Shown in pieces: positions 43,644 through 53,639 of a stretch of DNA of 64,000 bases. Positions within the stretch are counted from its first letter, which is position 1. Each line of letters starts with the position of its first letter. The DNA comes from Bugula neritina (Eukaryota; Bryozoa; Gymnolaemata; Cheilostomatida; Bugulidae): contig OZ037773.1 in the NCBI GenBank assembly GCA_964035545.1, positions 615,751 through 679,750 on the forward strand, read 5' to 3'. The notes beneath the pieces are model-generated. The model saw only the letters and a list, made by a program, of their open reading frames with translations, had not been told where the DNA came from and ran no database searches. Both the position numbers and the translations under genes were made by a program.

Positions 43644-46600
43644 TATATATATACTATATATATACTATATATTTCAGATAGATCTAATAGATCCATCACA
43701 GCTGTTGATAGCTGTGATGCCTCAGGTGTCTCTCAAGAGAACTGCTGCTATTTCTAATTTACCAGTTGATGATGTGACTCAACCTCTTACAGGTTAGACA
43801 TCAATATTATAAATTTTGTGTTGCTGCTACTTTTTTGCATTGTTAGTTACAGGTTGCCTTGTCTTAGAACTGCTCTCTCTTTTTATTATATTCAAATTTT
43901 ATTTTGGAATATACAAATGTACACCCAAAGCTGCCTATAGCTGTTTCAAAAGTGTAGCCAATCTTTTTCAATTATGAAAAATGTTTTTTTATAATTTGCA
44001 GTCTTGTACGGGGACCTTAATAAAACATTTACTGACAGATATGATCCACTAAAGTTTATTGATGGAGATAATGATACGTTTACAATGATCAGAATTGGCC
44101 ACATGTATCAGACATCAGATCATAAGTATATCTACTTTGTTGACCAAAGATCTTGTGTTAGAAAACTTGACAGGATGGCTGTGAATCTCACAACTATAAT
44201 AGGCAAAGGTCACTGTGGTAACAGCACACTCGGTTTTGATAGTAGCACAGACGAAAGAGATGTCTATGGTATGACGTATTATGAAGCTGCTGATACTTTC
44301 TTCATCTCTGTACAAGATAATGGTGTATACACGTTCAGCAGAACATCTCCTCAGCTTCCTTACACACAGACAGGCCTTCTGCCTCTCAGTGAAATATCCA
44401 CCACAATTTCTGACGGAATTGGAGATATGCTGACTGTAGGTGACATTGTGTGGCAGAAGGTTGGTGAAGGACTAAACAGGTACGATGTGAGTGGATATCA
44501 AACTAACAAGAATACCAGTCTAGACTTTAGTTCTTCAGGGAATGCGCAGAGGTATTTAAGGTAAGAAGTCTGTGTTTGTTTCAAAGCAATGCAGTTGGTG
44601 CTCGAAGTTGTTGGATCAATCAACCCAGTTCTTTCAACTCAACTTTTTACATGCATCTTGTATGGTCATGTTCAGATTTGCCATAACTACTGGTGAATGA
44701 ATGATCTTTATAACCACGTTGTAGATATCTCAATAGAACAGTCAATCTTTCTACACCAGAGGGAGTTGTTTTACAGCATCCTTCAGACCCTGACTGGCTG
44801 TGTATTCTAGACAAGAAATATACGTCTCTCTTCTTCTACAATATTTTTGACGGTAAGTATCAATAATAAATTATAAAATTATATAACAATTTTCAGGTAA
44901 TTGAAGCCATGTAATTTTCAAAAGGATGAAAATGATAGCTTTTGCTTGTCGTACAGTGCTGCAGCCGTTTGGTCATAAACCCTGGACAGCTGTTCTGTTA
45001 TATAAAACTTTATATCATTGATTTCTTTCAAGTGCAGTATTTGCGATGACCTGTTTTTACAACACTTTAGGAACGTTGTTTTCTATGTGCTCAAAAAAGG
45101 AATTGCATACCAAAGATGGAAATTCTGACGAATGTGTGCTAAGGAGTTTGACTTCGACTGCTTGGGTTAATGAATCACTGATAATTGTTCATGAGACAAG
45201 TGCAACATTTAAGGAGATCAGTTTAAGATGGGGTGAGATTGTTAAATATTTTTTTTTAAATGTGGCTCATGAAACCGTCGGGTGTGAACCATCTTTGCTA
45301 AGGTCAAAACTTTTGCAGAATGATGTTGTAAGGCATGGTATACACATAATCAATGCTCTTGGTCCATCAGACCTTATCCCTAATTAGGGCATCTTGCAGT
45401 ATAACCATGAGATTACTTCAACACCTCTGGTACACTGCACACGCTCGCACACGCACACACACACGCACACACACACGTGCGCATGCACGCACACACACGC
45501 ACACACACACACGCACGCACACACACACACACACGCACGCACACACGCACACACACACGCACACACGCACGCACACACGCACGCACACACACACTTTGAA
45601 TATCTGATGTCTCATATGACATTATGTTGATATATGCCAACAACTTGATTGCTTTTTGCAGATTGTTGCTATGGTTAGACTCCATCTGACTAAATAAACA
45701 GCTTCAACTAACACTTAATGTTTTAATTCAAATGTTCTTTAAAGTGACTTTCATTAAATGCAAATGATGTATAGCATATGACTCTGTAATGGTAATAATG
45801 GAAAAACGTAATTTATGCTACCATGGCTGTATTAGTCTTGCATTTCACGCTAGCTCTAAGAATCTTTTTGTATAATTGTTAGTTGAAATCACGCCTACCA
45901 CACCTATTACACCTCTAACACAAATTGATACAACTACAATGAACAAAAGAAACACAATCATCACCAAATATGCTATTTCCACCAGTAAACCTGTCATCAC
46001 TACTATTCGGACAATATCCAGTGAGCCAATTAAATCATGAGCCTTTGCTGATATTAATTTTTACCAAATTTCTTGGCTAATATATTTCATACTGCTCCTA
46101 TTTTAGTATATTATAAAATTTCTCTTTTGTTTTTTGACAATTCGTTATCTTTCTTATGTTAAATTTGACTTCGGACGTCTTAAGTGGATTCAGACGTCCG
46201 AACTAGATTTGGACGATCGGGTGCACAAATTCAATTTCAGACGTCTGAATTCTGTCCAAATTCCAATACTTAATTTTAGCATGTTCTGGAACTTTGAGGG
46301 TGTTTAAATTCTTCATAATATATAAGGGCGAGCTTTCTAAAGTAGAATCAGTCTACTACTGCTGCTTGAAGACACTACTACTACTATCAAGACTCTTCTA
46401 CTTTTGAAGTAGACAAATAAAGTTACTACACCTGGGAATATCCTTCTCTCTCTTGCAACACAGAGCTTATGTTCACTAGCTATAAGGTTGTAACAATAAA
46501 CCAAAAAACTATCACGCTAATATATTTGTAGCACCTGCACCAACACTTGGAACTGGCAGAACTGTACCTCCGATTGTAATACACCCTATTTCTGTTAAGA

Positions 46601-47567
46601 CTTCACCTACCATCAGATTCATCATGAAACCTACAACAAAACAGACCACAGAACAGACCACTAAACAGACCACAGAACCTATCAAAGCAAGTACTACCAA
46701 AGACGGATTGAAACCTACGGACACAACAAGCAGCCAACAATCGAAATTGAAATTAGAAGGTAAGTGATACATATGTAGGAGCAGGTAATAATTTATTTAT
46801 TGAGTTTGGTTTGTTATGTTACTTAGGAGATCAAAACGAAAATACTAAATGACATAAACTTCCTTCATTACAATTATTATTTTTGACAACCTTAAGTAAA
46901 TATTATTTTGCATTAAAGTTTGAGCTTTGGGTGCGCTCATGCATAATTTCTACTGATGGCTTGTTTTTAAAACACTCTAATGTGTCTCGTTAGAACTGAA
47001 GTTGACAAGGTAAATGATTGGTTATAAGCTGCAGATGGTTTAAAAGTTTTTAGTGAGAAATACACAACGCTGCCAAAGCATGGAGTAACTCTATTTGTTT
47101 TTTGTTATCTCTTAGGTCAGTCTTCAGAAATGAAGAACCATCTTGGTAAGCTTCTCAAAACATCTACAAGTTATAGATTTACAATTTATGTTAACAACTA
47201 GGCAACAATTAATTATTTTATTATTAATGAAGTTTTTTTCCAAATTGATTAACCAATGCATCTGGTGAAATGCCATGTTCAGTTTTACAACTGAATGTAG
47301 CAGGTTTTTCCTGCAACTACTACACTTAAAATTGTAGAGCTCACCGTCATAGTTGTGGTTATTGTACTCGGTGACATTGCACTCGGCATTGCGGTATTCC
47401 TATTTGTATACACGGACAGAAAAAAAGTCGCCAAATTGAACCAGAGGAAGAGTAACTCCTATAACAGATTAATATGCTTTACACTTATTAGGTATGTAAA
47501 ATTAGTAAAAGTTAAGCCTAGTTCTTCCTTCTTAAAGCTGAATGCAATAATGTATAACATAGTCTAG
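41187..47567 (+). CDS. Gene E: divergent type I membrane protein with two stalk exons
   Basis: Exons: 41187-41248, 41311-41428, 43678-43792, 44002-44560, 44725-44852, 45071-45232, 45883-46020, 46532-46759, 47116-47145, 47338-47567. Total 1770 bp, 589 residues, no stops, phases consistent. The proposed signal peptide is [17 protein letters not shown], but intron 1 would be only 62 bp. Exon 2 ([18 protein letters not shown]) lacks the Cys of the paralogues and exon 6 is the most divergent ([19 protein letters not shown]), while exons 3-5 match A-D closely. There are two Thr/Pro/Lys-rich stalk exons and a 10-residue linker exon. The transmembrane helix ([20 protein letters not shown]) is unrelated in sequence to that of A-C and is followed by [13 protein letters not shown] and a longer tail. 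A strong donor (AG/GTATGT at 47491) leaves open whether a further exon existed before the Maverick element landed downstream. Confidence 0.7.
41253..41306. repeat. Perfect 20-bp hairpin filling the proposed 62-bp intron
   Basis: Arms 41253-41272 and 41287-41306 (AAGAAAATCCCACAAAAATC and its exact complement) enclose a 14-base loop. The stem starts three bases after the putative donor GT and ends four bases before the exon 2 boundary. Confidence 0.9.
41499..41566. repeat. (TA)n microsatellite
   Basis: TA array in intron 2 of gene E, directly left of the PLE relic at 41570-42500. Confidence 0.9.
41570..42500 (-). pseudogene. PLE relic: GIY-YIG endonuclease, second family
   Basis: Minus-strand frame 41949-42407 (152 residues) encodes a GIY-YIG-type nuclease: [20 protein letters not shown] starts the domain, [12 protein letters not shown] supplies the Arg helix, and [13 protein letters not shown] is the usual end. 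It differs from the other PLE relics and represents another family. The outer ends carry an inverted motif (AATAGGTATACGAGAAAC near 41605 and its inverse near 42482). The reverse transcriptase part is missing. It sits between (TA)n arrays. Confidence 0.8.
42533..42568. repeat. (TA)n microsatellite
   Basis: TA array between the two PLE relics in intron 2 of gene E. Confidence 0.85.
42651..43553 (-). pseudogene. PLE relic with inverted terminal copies
   Basis: Minus-strand frame 42993-43481 encodes the Cys-rich linker ([18 protein letters not shown]) and the endonuclease ([41 protein letters not shown]). Ends 42651-42759 and 43447-43553 are about 105-bp inverted copies of each other (shared GTACAGTAAACTGCACTCGT). 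The reverse transcriptase is absent. The same family supplies the fragment at 5631-5915. Confidence 0.8.
43551..43669. repeat. (TA)n microsatellite beside exon 3 of gene E
   Basis: A long TA array with TACTATATA units at its right end, stopping only a few bases before the acceptor TTTCAG of exon 3 (43678). Confidence 0.9.
45441..45594. repeat. (CA)n/(GCACAC)n microsatellite
   Basis: About 150 bp of CA repeats with interspersed CG in intron 6 of gene E. Overlapping open frames on both strands here are artefacts of the repeat. Confidence 0.95.
46157..46495 (+). mobile_element. Possible solo LTR in intron 7 of gene E
   Basis: A 339-bp unit from TGTTAAATT to TTGTAACA with a TATA-like ATATATAAGGG near 46318 and AATAAAG near 46416, in the order expected of an LTR. 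It contains the dyad TTCGGACGTCT ... AGACGTCCGAA (46169-46201). No target duplication was seen. Confidence 0.4.
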
Positions 47568-47841
47568 TATGAACACAAAAATAACAGAAGGCTCACTAAT
47601 TAGATAAAATAATTTTGGTGCTTGATCTGCATGAAAGACAATTGTAGTTCAAAATATCTTAGGCCTATGATGCTTGAGTTTGATCTGCATGTGGTTTCTA
47701 TTTTATGACATAGCTGACATTGGTGTTCTCTTTGAACCAGATATAAAGCAGTAGTAGTATAATAAGCGCCTCTACAGCTATGGAAGTAAGCATCTCGCAT
47801 CAGCCAACTTGTCAACGTGGCTTAGACTCTATGGCTATAAA

Positions 47842-48160
47842 AATTAGCATCTCGTTAACTATGTGAGCATTGTAAGCCGTAAAGTTGACAGGTGGTAGCT
47901 ATTAAATTTAGCTTACAGTAAACAAATTACACCTTTTAGCTAACTATGTAGTCAGAATCTCACGTACTAGAAAATTGATCTATGATTAGTTATTATGTAA
48001 TATGTCATAATAGAATATTACAGCTTTAAATTTTAACAGGATAAGAAGCTTGTTCAAAAATAAAAGGTAAGCCTACAACTTCCAGTTCTTTATTTAAAAA
48101 ATTACTATATTTTTGATTAATGTAATTAAATATAAAAGCATCATTTGCGTATGTATCACA
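47842..48160 (+). repeat. Left terminal inverted repeat of the Maverick-like element
   Basis: Nearly identical, when inverted, to 63600-64000, apart from a roughly 93-bp block present only on the right. It starts at or before 47842 (AATTAGCATCTCGTTAAC) and reaches into the 3' end of the protease gene (to ATGTATCAC near 48160). Confidence 0.85.
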
Positions 48161-48573
48161 ACAATCATTTATTAAAGATATATTGTGTTCTAGTGAGAAA
48201 CCTCTGGCTAAATTCGTTAACACATAAATACAATATTGACCGCAAACTGTGGAAAATACAGATTGTAGCTGAGTGCTACTAAATTGTCAAGAGTCTACTG
48301 AATCAAATATAACCGCAACCTCTGGCATGTTGTAAAGACCACTTCCAAAAGAGTCAAAATAAACTCCTGTGAAAATAAACTTTCTGTCTTTAGAAACATC
48401 ACCCAGTGCTCTCTCAGATGATTGTGAAGTTTAGTGTTTACAACTCCACAGCAAGGATAATCCGTCAAACTACTACTAGGTATTCTATCAATTGGAAATA
48501 CACCGATGAAGTTCATCTTTTTCACCCACTCATCGTTCTCAAGAATGGAAAATATTTCTTTAGAATTTATCAT
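48026..48573 (-). pseudogene. Adenain-like capsid maturation protease, broken
   Basis: Relic of the cysteine protease that cleaves capsid precursors in adenoviruses and Mavericks. The N-terminal frame has GVFPIDRIPSS and the catalytic His in REHWVMF. After a frameshift near 48385 comes YFDSFG, the usual block after the His. Then, past an in-frame TGA at 48287-48289, QLQSVFSTVCGQYC carries the Gln and the nucleophilic Cys. The 3' part of the gene lies inside the left inverted repeat. The family is usually about 190-210 residues, which fits the span. It is inactive as it stands. Confidence 0.85.
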
Positions 48574-49880
48574 GCATAGAAATTTGTAAGTACGGCTCTA
48601 TTCTTATCAATTTTTATACCAGAGTCAAATTCGGAGTAGACAATCACATTAACGGGTGTGTCAAGAGCCTGAGAAAACTTTAGCTCTAATCTTATTGTTC
48701 CCCGCTTTAGCAAATGAAAGCAAGTACTCAAATCTAGGTCAGGAGTTAAATCAAAGGCCATTAGACTGTAACCTTTTTCATATTCCTCTTTATCTATATC
48801 TATTCCGCCGTTGTGGAACACCTTTCCCGTTGATTCCAAGAGCGTAAAATAGTTTCTTAGAGTATTATGATTTGTGTAGTCTGAGACCAATGCCTTCTGA
48901 GGTACTTGTTTCCCGTCAACGACTAGGTTTGTATATTTTAAATGTTTGTGCTGAAAATTGAAAGGATTCAAATTGTACGCGCCTTCGAATGCAACAGCGT
49001 TTACAATACCTATAACTACATTCTTAGGCAGAATACCGTGAAATAAATTTTCTTCGTTTCAAGACAATGAACCCAATGCGACATTGAATGACTTTATATC
49101 AACTCTTCTGATAGGATAAATGGCTGGCAATAGTTTTTTGTCTAAATTTTCAATGTGCTTTAATTGTATTCCGCTATTGATTTTAACTTTTTGAAGGAAA
49201 AAAGATGCGTTTAGGAATTTTAGTTTGCAAGTAGTTTTCACCAGCCATTAACACTAAACTGTTGTGATTCCTCACAAACTTTAATTTCATGTCTACTCCT
49301 TCAAAATGAAGCGTCTTTGAAAGAATATGTCAGTGTGTGGTCTAACAATTAATTGCACAGTTTGCTCTGCCCCGTAATTCGTCTTCTAGCCTCCAGGCCT
49401 TCATTATCACCATCGATATGATCCATTTTTCCGGGTGTATCCTTTGAGTAGAGTGACATTGATAGCTGTGACTTTTTAGCTTCATTGGAGTAGCTTAGTA
49501 AAGTTTCTATAAGAGCTCTGTAGTGGTAGAGATTAGAAGCGTTGGAAATAACTACATCATTCAGCATAATTTTTACTTGTTGAAATAATGTGTGACCCAA
49601 AAGGTTTATAGGAGCCGCATCCCCTTGAGCATCGAGATCGGTACCGTCAGCTTTTGTTATTTTCACCTCTAATAATAGATAGCTTGAACTGAGGTCAAGG
49701 TAGTTGTTCGAATCAATCACCAGAGATTGAGAATTTTATAGGTCCCTCATCATTCAATGAGGCTGTGGGCATATGTTCTACGTGATATCCTTCTTCGATT
49801 GATGCTTGAGTAGGTAGTGTAGAAAATAAATCTAATTCGGGTTAGTCAGCGAGGCAGCTATGTTCCATTATAAAACTCAT
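48570..49880 (-). pseudogene. Major capsid protein (F54H12.2-like, double jelly roll), broken
   Basis: The N-terminal region near 49740-49880 reads LDLFSTLPTQASIEEGY and NDEGPIKFSISG. Then comes YLDLSSSYLLLEVKI and NLLGHTLFQQVKIMLND (49349-49720). The C-terminal third (48570-48971) reads NPFNFQHKHLKYTNLVVDGK, GYSLMAFDLTPD and VNVIVYSEFDSGIKIDKNR. This order is the signature of the F54H12.2-like family, which I recall as the capsid of Maverick/adintovirus-like elements. The start was chosen at 49880. An in-frame TAA near 49842 and frame changes near 49725 and between 49349 and 48971 break the gene. It overlaps the protease gene by four bases. Confidence 0.85.
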
Positions 49881-50006
49881 AGTATAGTATTCTATGAAAA
49901 GATATAACCCTACGTCTTTTCACCTTTGAAGAGTTAGAAGAAGTAACTCTGTTAGTCTGACGCTTCCTTTTTTATTTCGATTTCTGTTGGTGACGTATGT
50001 GATACC

Positions 50007-50312
50007 TTAAGTAATAACCTCTCCAGCAGTGCTGTTGACGTTATCTTTGGTCGACTCTCTGAATGGTTTACCGGATAAACTATCTCTGGCAATGTTTAGA
50101 CTAGTATTTATTGCTGTCTTTCCTAAACTTTTTACACCTTGTTTTACAACAGGCAATGCTGCTTTGAGTATGTTTCCAAATATGCTCCCTAAACTGTATC
50201 CTGTTTGATATTTTTTTCCTGAAAATATTGGAATCATTCCATTCCCTGATTGTTCATATAACTGTCTATAGCTATTTGATGCGGCATCACAATCGAATGG
50301 AATTATTCTCAT
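50007..50312 (-). CDS. Small pVI/pX-like virion protein, C-terminus probably cut
   Basis: 101 residues. A Tyr/Gly-rich start (FSGKKYQTGYSLGS) is followed by an amphipathic stretch (IFGNILKAALPVVKQGVK), the layout of the small protein next to the capsid gene in this element group, often compared with adenovirus pVI or pX. Just past the stop another frame reads KRKRQTNR and KVKRRR, so a basic tail has probably been lost to a frameshift. The ATG overlaps the stop of the upstream gene as ATGA (50309-50312). Function is inferred from position and composition. Confidence 0.6.
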   Translation of the reverse strand: MRIIPFDCDAASNSYRQLYEQSGNGMIPIFSGKKYQTGYSLGSIFGNILKAALPVVKQGVKSLGKTAINTSLNIARDSLSGKPFRESTKDNVNSTAGEVIT

Positions 50313-51079
50313 ATTAGGTTTATAGGTTTAATTTTTCGAATATCTACCATTACCACTGCACGTCCATGCGTGAATGGTACTTTTTCACCGTAATCCGTGT
50401 ATATATAAATTGATACACTCGAAACATGAGTTTTATTTATTTTGCAGTACTGTACATTATTAAAATTAGTGGACCGCAACCTCCAATGACCATCCTCGAC
50501 TCCTACAACTCCTAGTAGTTGTGCCTGAGTATCTCCAATAATACTAGATTCTGCTACATCTGTATACACCATCAGGTTGAATATTGTATGTAATTTTATT
50601 GGAGTTTTGTACTTGACCAAAATTGTGTTATCAGCCATTGATTTTATCTCAATTTTTTCTTCCTGCACATTAAGTATTTTCTCAAGAGATGGTGAGTATG
50701 TGATGTTTATAGAGCAACCTCTAACATTTTCAGCAATGACATAAAAAATCTTATTAACATCGTTGTAATAGAAAATAAATTTTACTTTCAGATTTAAACA
50801 CTGGTCATTTATTGCTTGATTGATAGATTGTATTAGCTTTTTATCTGATTTGTAGTAACCATCATCTAGATGCACTGTTTCTTCAGCTTCATTTACTTTT
50901 AAGGTTATGCTGCACTGTTTCACATTGAACCATGATTTATAAAAGTGTATCTCACTCAATCCGATCTTGTAAGAGCCATCCGTAAAATCTAACCTTTGAG
51001 GCAATTGAACTGTGTATACTGAAATACTATTTTTTGGAAAATGCTTCAACGAAGCATTACTAGGTAAAACAAAGCGCAT
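50309..51079 (-). CDS. Probable minor capsid (penton-like) protein, intact
   Basis: 256 residues without a break. It starts MRFVLPSNASLKHFPKNSIS and has YTVQLPQRLDFTDGSYKIGL and EIHFYKSW early on. It ends with a Leu/Val-rich strand region (YGEKVPFTHGRAVVMVDIRK). The length and N-terminal pattern fit the single-jelly-roll minor capsid protein usually found near the capsid and integrase genes in Maverick-like elements. No catalytic motif is expected. It lies 34 bases downstream of the integrase stop and overlaps the next gene by four bases. Confidence 0.65.
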   Translation of the reverse strand: MRFVLPSNASLKHFPKNSISVYTVQLPQRLDFTDGSYKIGLSEIHFYKSWFNVKQCSITLKVNEAEETVHLDDGYYKSDKKLIQSINQAINDQCLNLKVKFIFYYNDVNKIFYVIAENVRGCSINITYSPSLEKILNVQEEKIEIKSMADNTILVKYKTPIKLHTIFNLMVYTDVAESSIIGDTQAQLLGVVGVEDGHWRLRSTNFNNVQYCKINKTHVSSVSIYIYTDYGEKVPFTHGRAVVMVDIRKIKPINLI

Positions 51080-51112
51080 CTTTGTAAGAGTGACAACATA
51101 TAAGTTTATTAT

Positions 51113-52588
51113 CTAATTTTTATAGTTTAAAATTACATCTCTTTTATCAACATGCGAGTCAAAACTTGGTGGATATTCAGCCCACCTTACAATAAATTGG
51201 TTTTTACCATTTACAGTACGCTGACCAACAATTGATTCTATTTTATAGGTATTGCTCTTGGTGTCTACTTTCTGTAATTTCGGTTCATACCATGTTCATT
51301 CTAGCTGATCACCGCTGCCATCCGCGAGAGAATACACTGGAGAATTAGTAGTGTAGATTTTCGCTACGGTAAAGATTTTTTCACTCCAAGAAGGAAGGTA
51401 TCCTTTTTTAAATGCTGTACTATAATTATTTTGATATTCCAACGAGATCTCCAACACTGTATTTTAGTTTGTCAGTTAGACCACTCTGACTATCTGTGTA
51501 TAGTCTATGCCAAATTTCCTCTTGATTGTTAACTGTCACATCGTTTGGTGTTGAGTTATGAGCCGAGTGTTTTGAGTTATTGTATGATGATATTAGATCA
51601 TTGAGAATGTCAAGATATCTGTGACTGTTTTAATGGGTAAAATATTTAAGCAATTTAGCTTTCAGTGTTCTTTGCAGTCTTTCAACCATGGATGCTTTAA
51701 TCTCTTGGTTGTTGGATGAAAAGTGGTTTATGTTATATTGTGGTGGCTCACGGAGCTACCAGCACCGTAGTACAGGGAAATATTATTTCCCCCACTGATA
51801 CGACACGGGGTCACGTAATTGACCCGGAACAATGGACAGCCAATTAGCGATACTGAACGCAGTTAGTAGTAGTTAGTTTTCCCGCTGTTAGTTAGTTGAG
51901 GATAGCGTATTAAATTGTATGGACGTATCAGTTACTGAATGTATTTGCATAGCTTTTGTGATGTATTCCTGTGCTTAAAATATACTCGTATTAACTTGAC
52001 TTATTCTGGTGAAGTTCTCTAGCAAATAAATAGACTCTCTTGATTGCACATCAACCCAAAAACTAAAAATCGTAACAATATTCTTTCCTTAACCCTTTAA
52101 ATTGAGGGTTAAAGAATTCTTTGCCTCTATCTGACAAAATCATTTCTGGTGGAGTGTTGTAGTTTGCATTTTGTATAATCTCTCTCATAGCTCTACTTAC
52201 TTCTAAACCAGATTTAGAAGTAAGTAGGCTTTACGACTGAATGTGTCAATGCCTAATAGTATATACTTAAATCCATTATTTTCGGATGAGAACTGCTGGA
52301 GATCTGTTAAATCAATTTTCCACATGGCATTAATGCCTGATACAATAGCCTATACTTTTGTCTGGGAAAGTTTTTTCGCAAAGGTTTATGTAGGTTATAC
52401 ATGTAGTTGTCAGTTTTTTCAAGCCATTTATTAATTACACCCTTGCTTACTTTGCCTTTTAATGATTTGTATAATTTTGCCTTACTACCAAATCCGGCTG
52501 GTTTAGAAATATTGAAATAGGTGTCTCGAATTAGTTTCTCAGTATAGCTGGAGCCTGGATTTTGCTTTTTGCGTTTTCGCTTTGCCAT
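51113..52588 (-). pseudogene. DDE integrase with chromodomain-like end, split by a solo LTR
   Basis: Starts MAKRKRKKQNPG at 52588. An N-terminal part (FGSKAKLYKSLKGKVSK, INKWLEKTDNYMYNLHKP) precedes the core. Catalytic Asp residues are in WKIDLTDLQQF and LSDRGKEFFN, and the Glu is in SMVERLQRTLK. The C-terminus (VGQRTVNGKNQFIVRWAEYP) resembles a chromodomain. The solo LTR at 51739-52077 separates the second Asp from the Glu. A frameshift near 52215, an in-frame TAA near 51632 and a TGA near 51295 also break it. Its role would have been integration of the element. Confidence 0.85.
51739..52077 (+). mobile_element. Solo LTR inserted in the integrase gene
   Basis: A 339-bp unit, TGTGGTGGCTC ... 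ATCGTAACA, flanked by ATAT at 51735-51738 and 52078-52081 (4-bp target duplication). It is related to the LTRs of the Gypsy element nearby (shared TGTGGTGGCTC, TAATTGACCCGGAACAAT, CAGCCAATTAGCG) but in opposite orientation and clearly more diverged. Confidence 0.85.
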
Positions 52589-53264
52589 CGTATAGATCCC
52601 ACTCACTTGATGACAATTTACTAGGCTCTCTTCTACTTTTAGATTTTTCTTCGATAACGTTTTGATTAATGAGTAGTTTGGGTACATTGTAATCAATTAA
52701 TACTTGTCTAAATTCTTTCCACCCTTTCAATGTTTTACCTTTCAGTTGACTATTAACCGCAAGATTTATTAGATCAGATAAATTGCTTTCACCTAGTTGA
52801 TTACCGTTAATAGTTACCTGCCCCGCATCATTTACAGAAACTTTACCATCTTTTTTCAGTATATCCCAAAGTTGACTCGCCTTTGTTTTAAATCTTTGAG
52901 GGATAGCTAGTAGTGGGTTATAAGATGTAAAAATTTCTGCTTCTTTTAGTTGTGGTTCACTATTCTTTGATAAAATAGGTAACTTTGTGCTAGATATTTT
53001 TTTATAATTAGTAGTTTTCAACTCTTGATAATTAGTCAACACGTTGTTATAAGCAGTTACTTTCTCATTTTCTGATAGCGTGTTATCATTTAAGATTTCA
53101 CTCATTAGCTTATCTACGGCAAATAGTTCTTTAATAATCAAAGGTTTGTTTCTCTCGATTTGTTGATAATCATTATTTTTGCTGACATCAGCATTTACAA
53201 ATGAGTTGTGTTTTAGATCAGCAGCATCCACTAATGAGAATTTTCTAGCGCTTTGCGAATTCAT
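52539..53264 (-). CDS. Conserved Maverick-type protein of unknown function, intact
   Basis: 241 residues. The N-terminal half is charged and probably helical (KPLIIKELFAVDKLMSEILN). The C-terminal domain reads LWDILKKDGKVSVNDAGQVT, then NLSDLINLAVN and GWKEFRQVLIDYNVP. I recall the same arrangement in proteins of invertebrate Maverick-like elements, where its role is unknown; a virion or DNA-binding role is only a guess. The 3' end overlaps the integrase start by 50 bases in another frame, and its ATG overlaps the preceding stop as ATGA (53261-53264). Confidence 0.65.
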   Translation of the reverse strand: MNSQSARKFSLVDAADLKHNSFVNADVSKNNDYQQIERNKPLIIKELFAVDKLMSEILNDNTLSENEKVTAYNNVLTNYQELKTTNYKKISSTKLPILSKNSEPQLKEAEIFTSYNPLLAIPQRFKTKASQLWDILKKDGKVSVNDAGQVTINGNQLGESNLSDLINLAVNSQLKGKTLKGWKEFRQVLIDYNVPKLLINQNVIEEKSKSRREPSKLSSSEWDLYDGKAKTQKAKSRLQLY

Positions 53265-53611
53265 CTTTTTCTAAAACTGCTAAATATTCCTTTTGATAGT
53301 GGTGCTAGAACACTTTCTATTGATGGTCCTAAAAGAGCCGAGAAAAACCCTCCTTTCTGTACTAGTGTTTTTTTAGTTTTCAGTGTACTCTTTTTATCAG
53401 CAATCTTTCTTAAGATATTTTTGTATTTACGTAAGTTGTTTTCTTCAGTAGGTGACAATGACACCTTGCCTTTTAGTACGTTGTAGCAAATATCTGAGAA
53501 ACAGTTCAACAGTTCACTACCCGCTGCGTTGATGATTGCTTTACAGTTGTGTTTATCACATTCAGCTAAATAACTTAGAGTCTTGGCGTGTTTTTTAATT
53601 CTAGCGGTCAT
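53261..53611 (-). CDS. Small conserved Maverick-type protein, intact
   Basis: 116 residues: MTARIKKHAKTLSYLAE at the start, LLNCFSDICYNVLKGKVSLS in the middle, LRKYKNILRKIADKK, then LVQKGGFFSALL. The block of basic residues followed by a hydrophobic Gly-rich end is a familiar small protein in this element group, without an assigned function. It follows the ATPase relic and is coupled to the next gene by a 4-base overlap. Confidence 0.65.
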   Translation of the reverse strand: MTARIKKHAKTLSYLAECDKHNCKAIINAAGSELLNCFSDICYNVLKGKVSLSPTEENNLRKYKNILRKIADKKSTLKTKKTLVQKGGFFSALLGPSIESVLAPLSKGIFSSFRKR

Positions 53612-53639
53612 GATTTATATTAGCTTCAAGCTGCATTTC

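Noticed and set aside
45353-45685. Overlapping His/Thr and Cys/Val repeat frames on both strands
   Set aside because: They are translations of the CA microsatellite.
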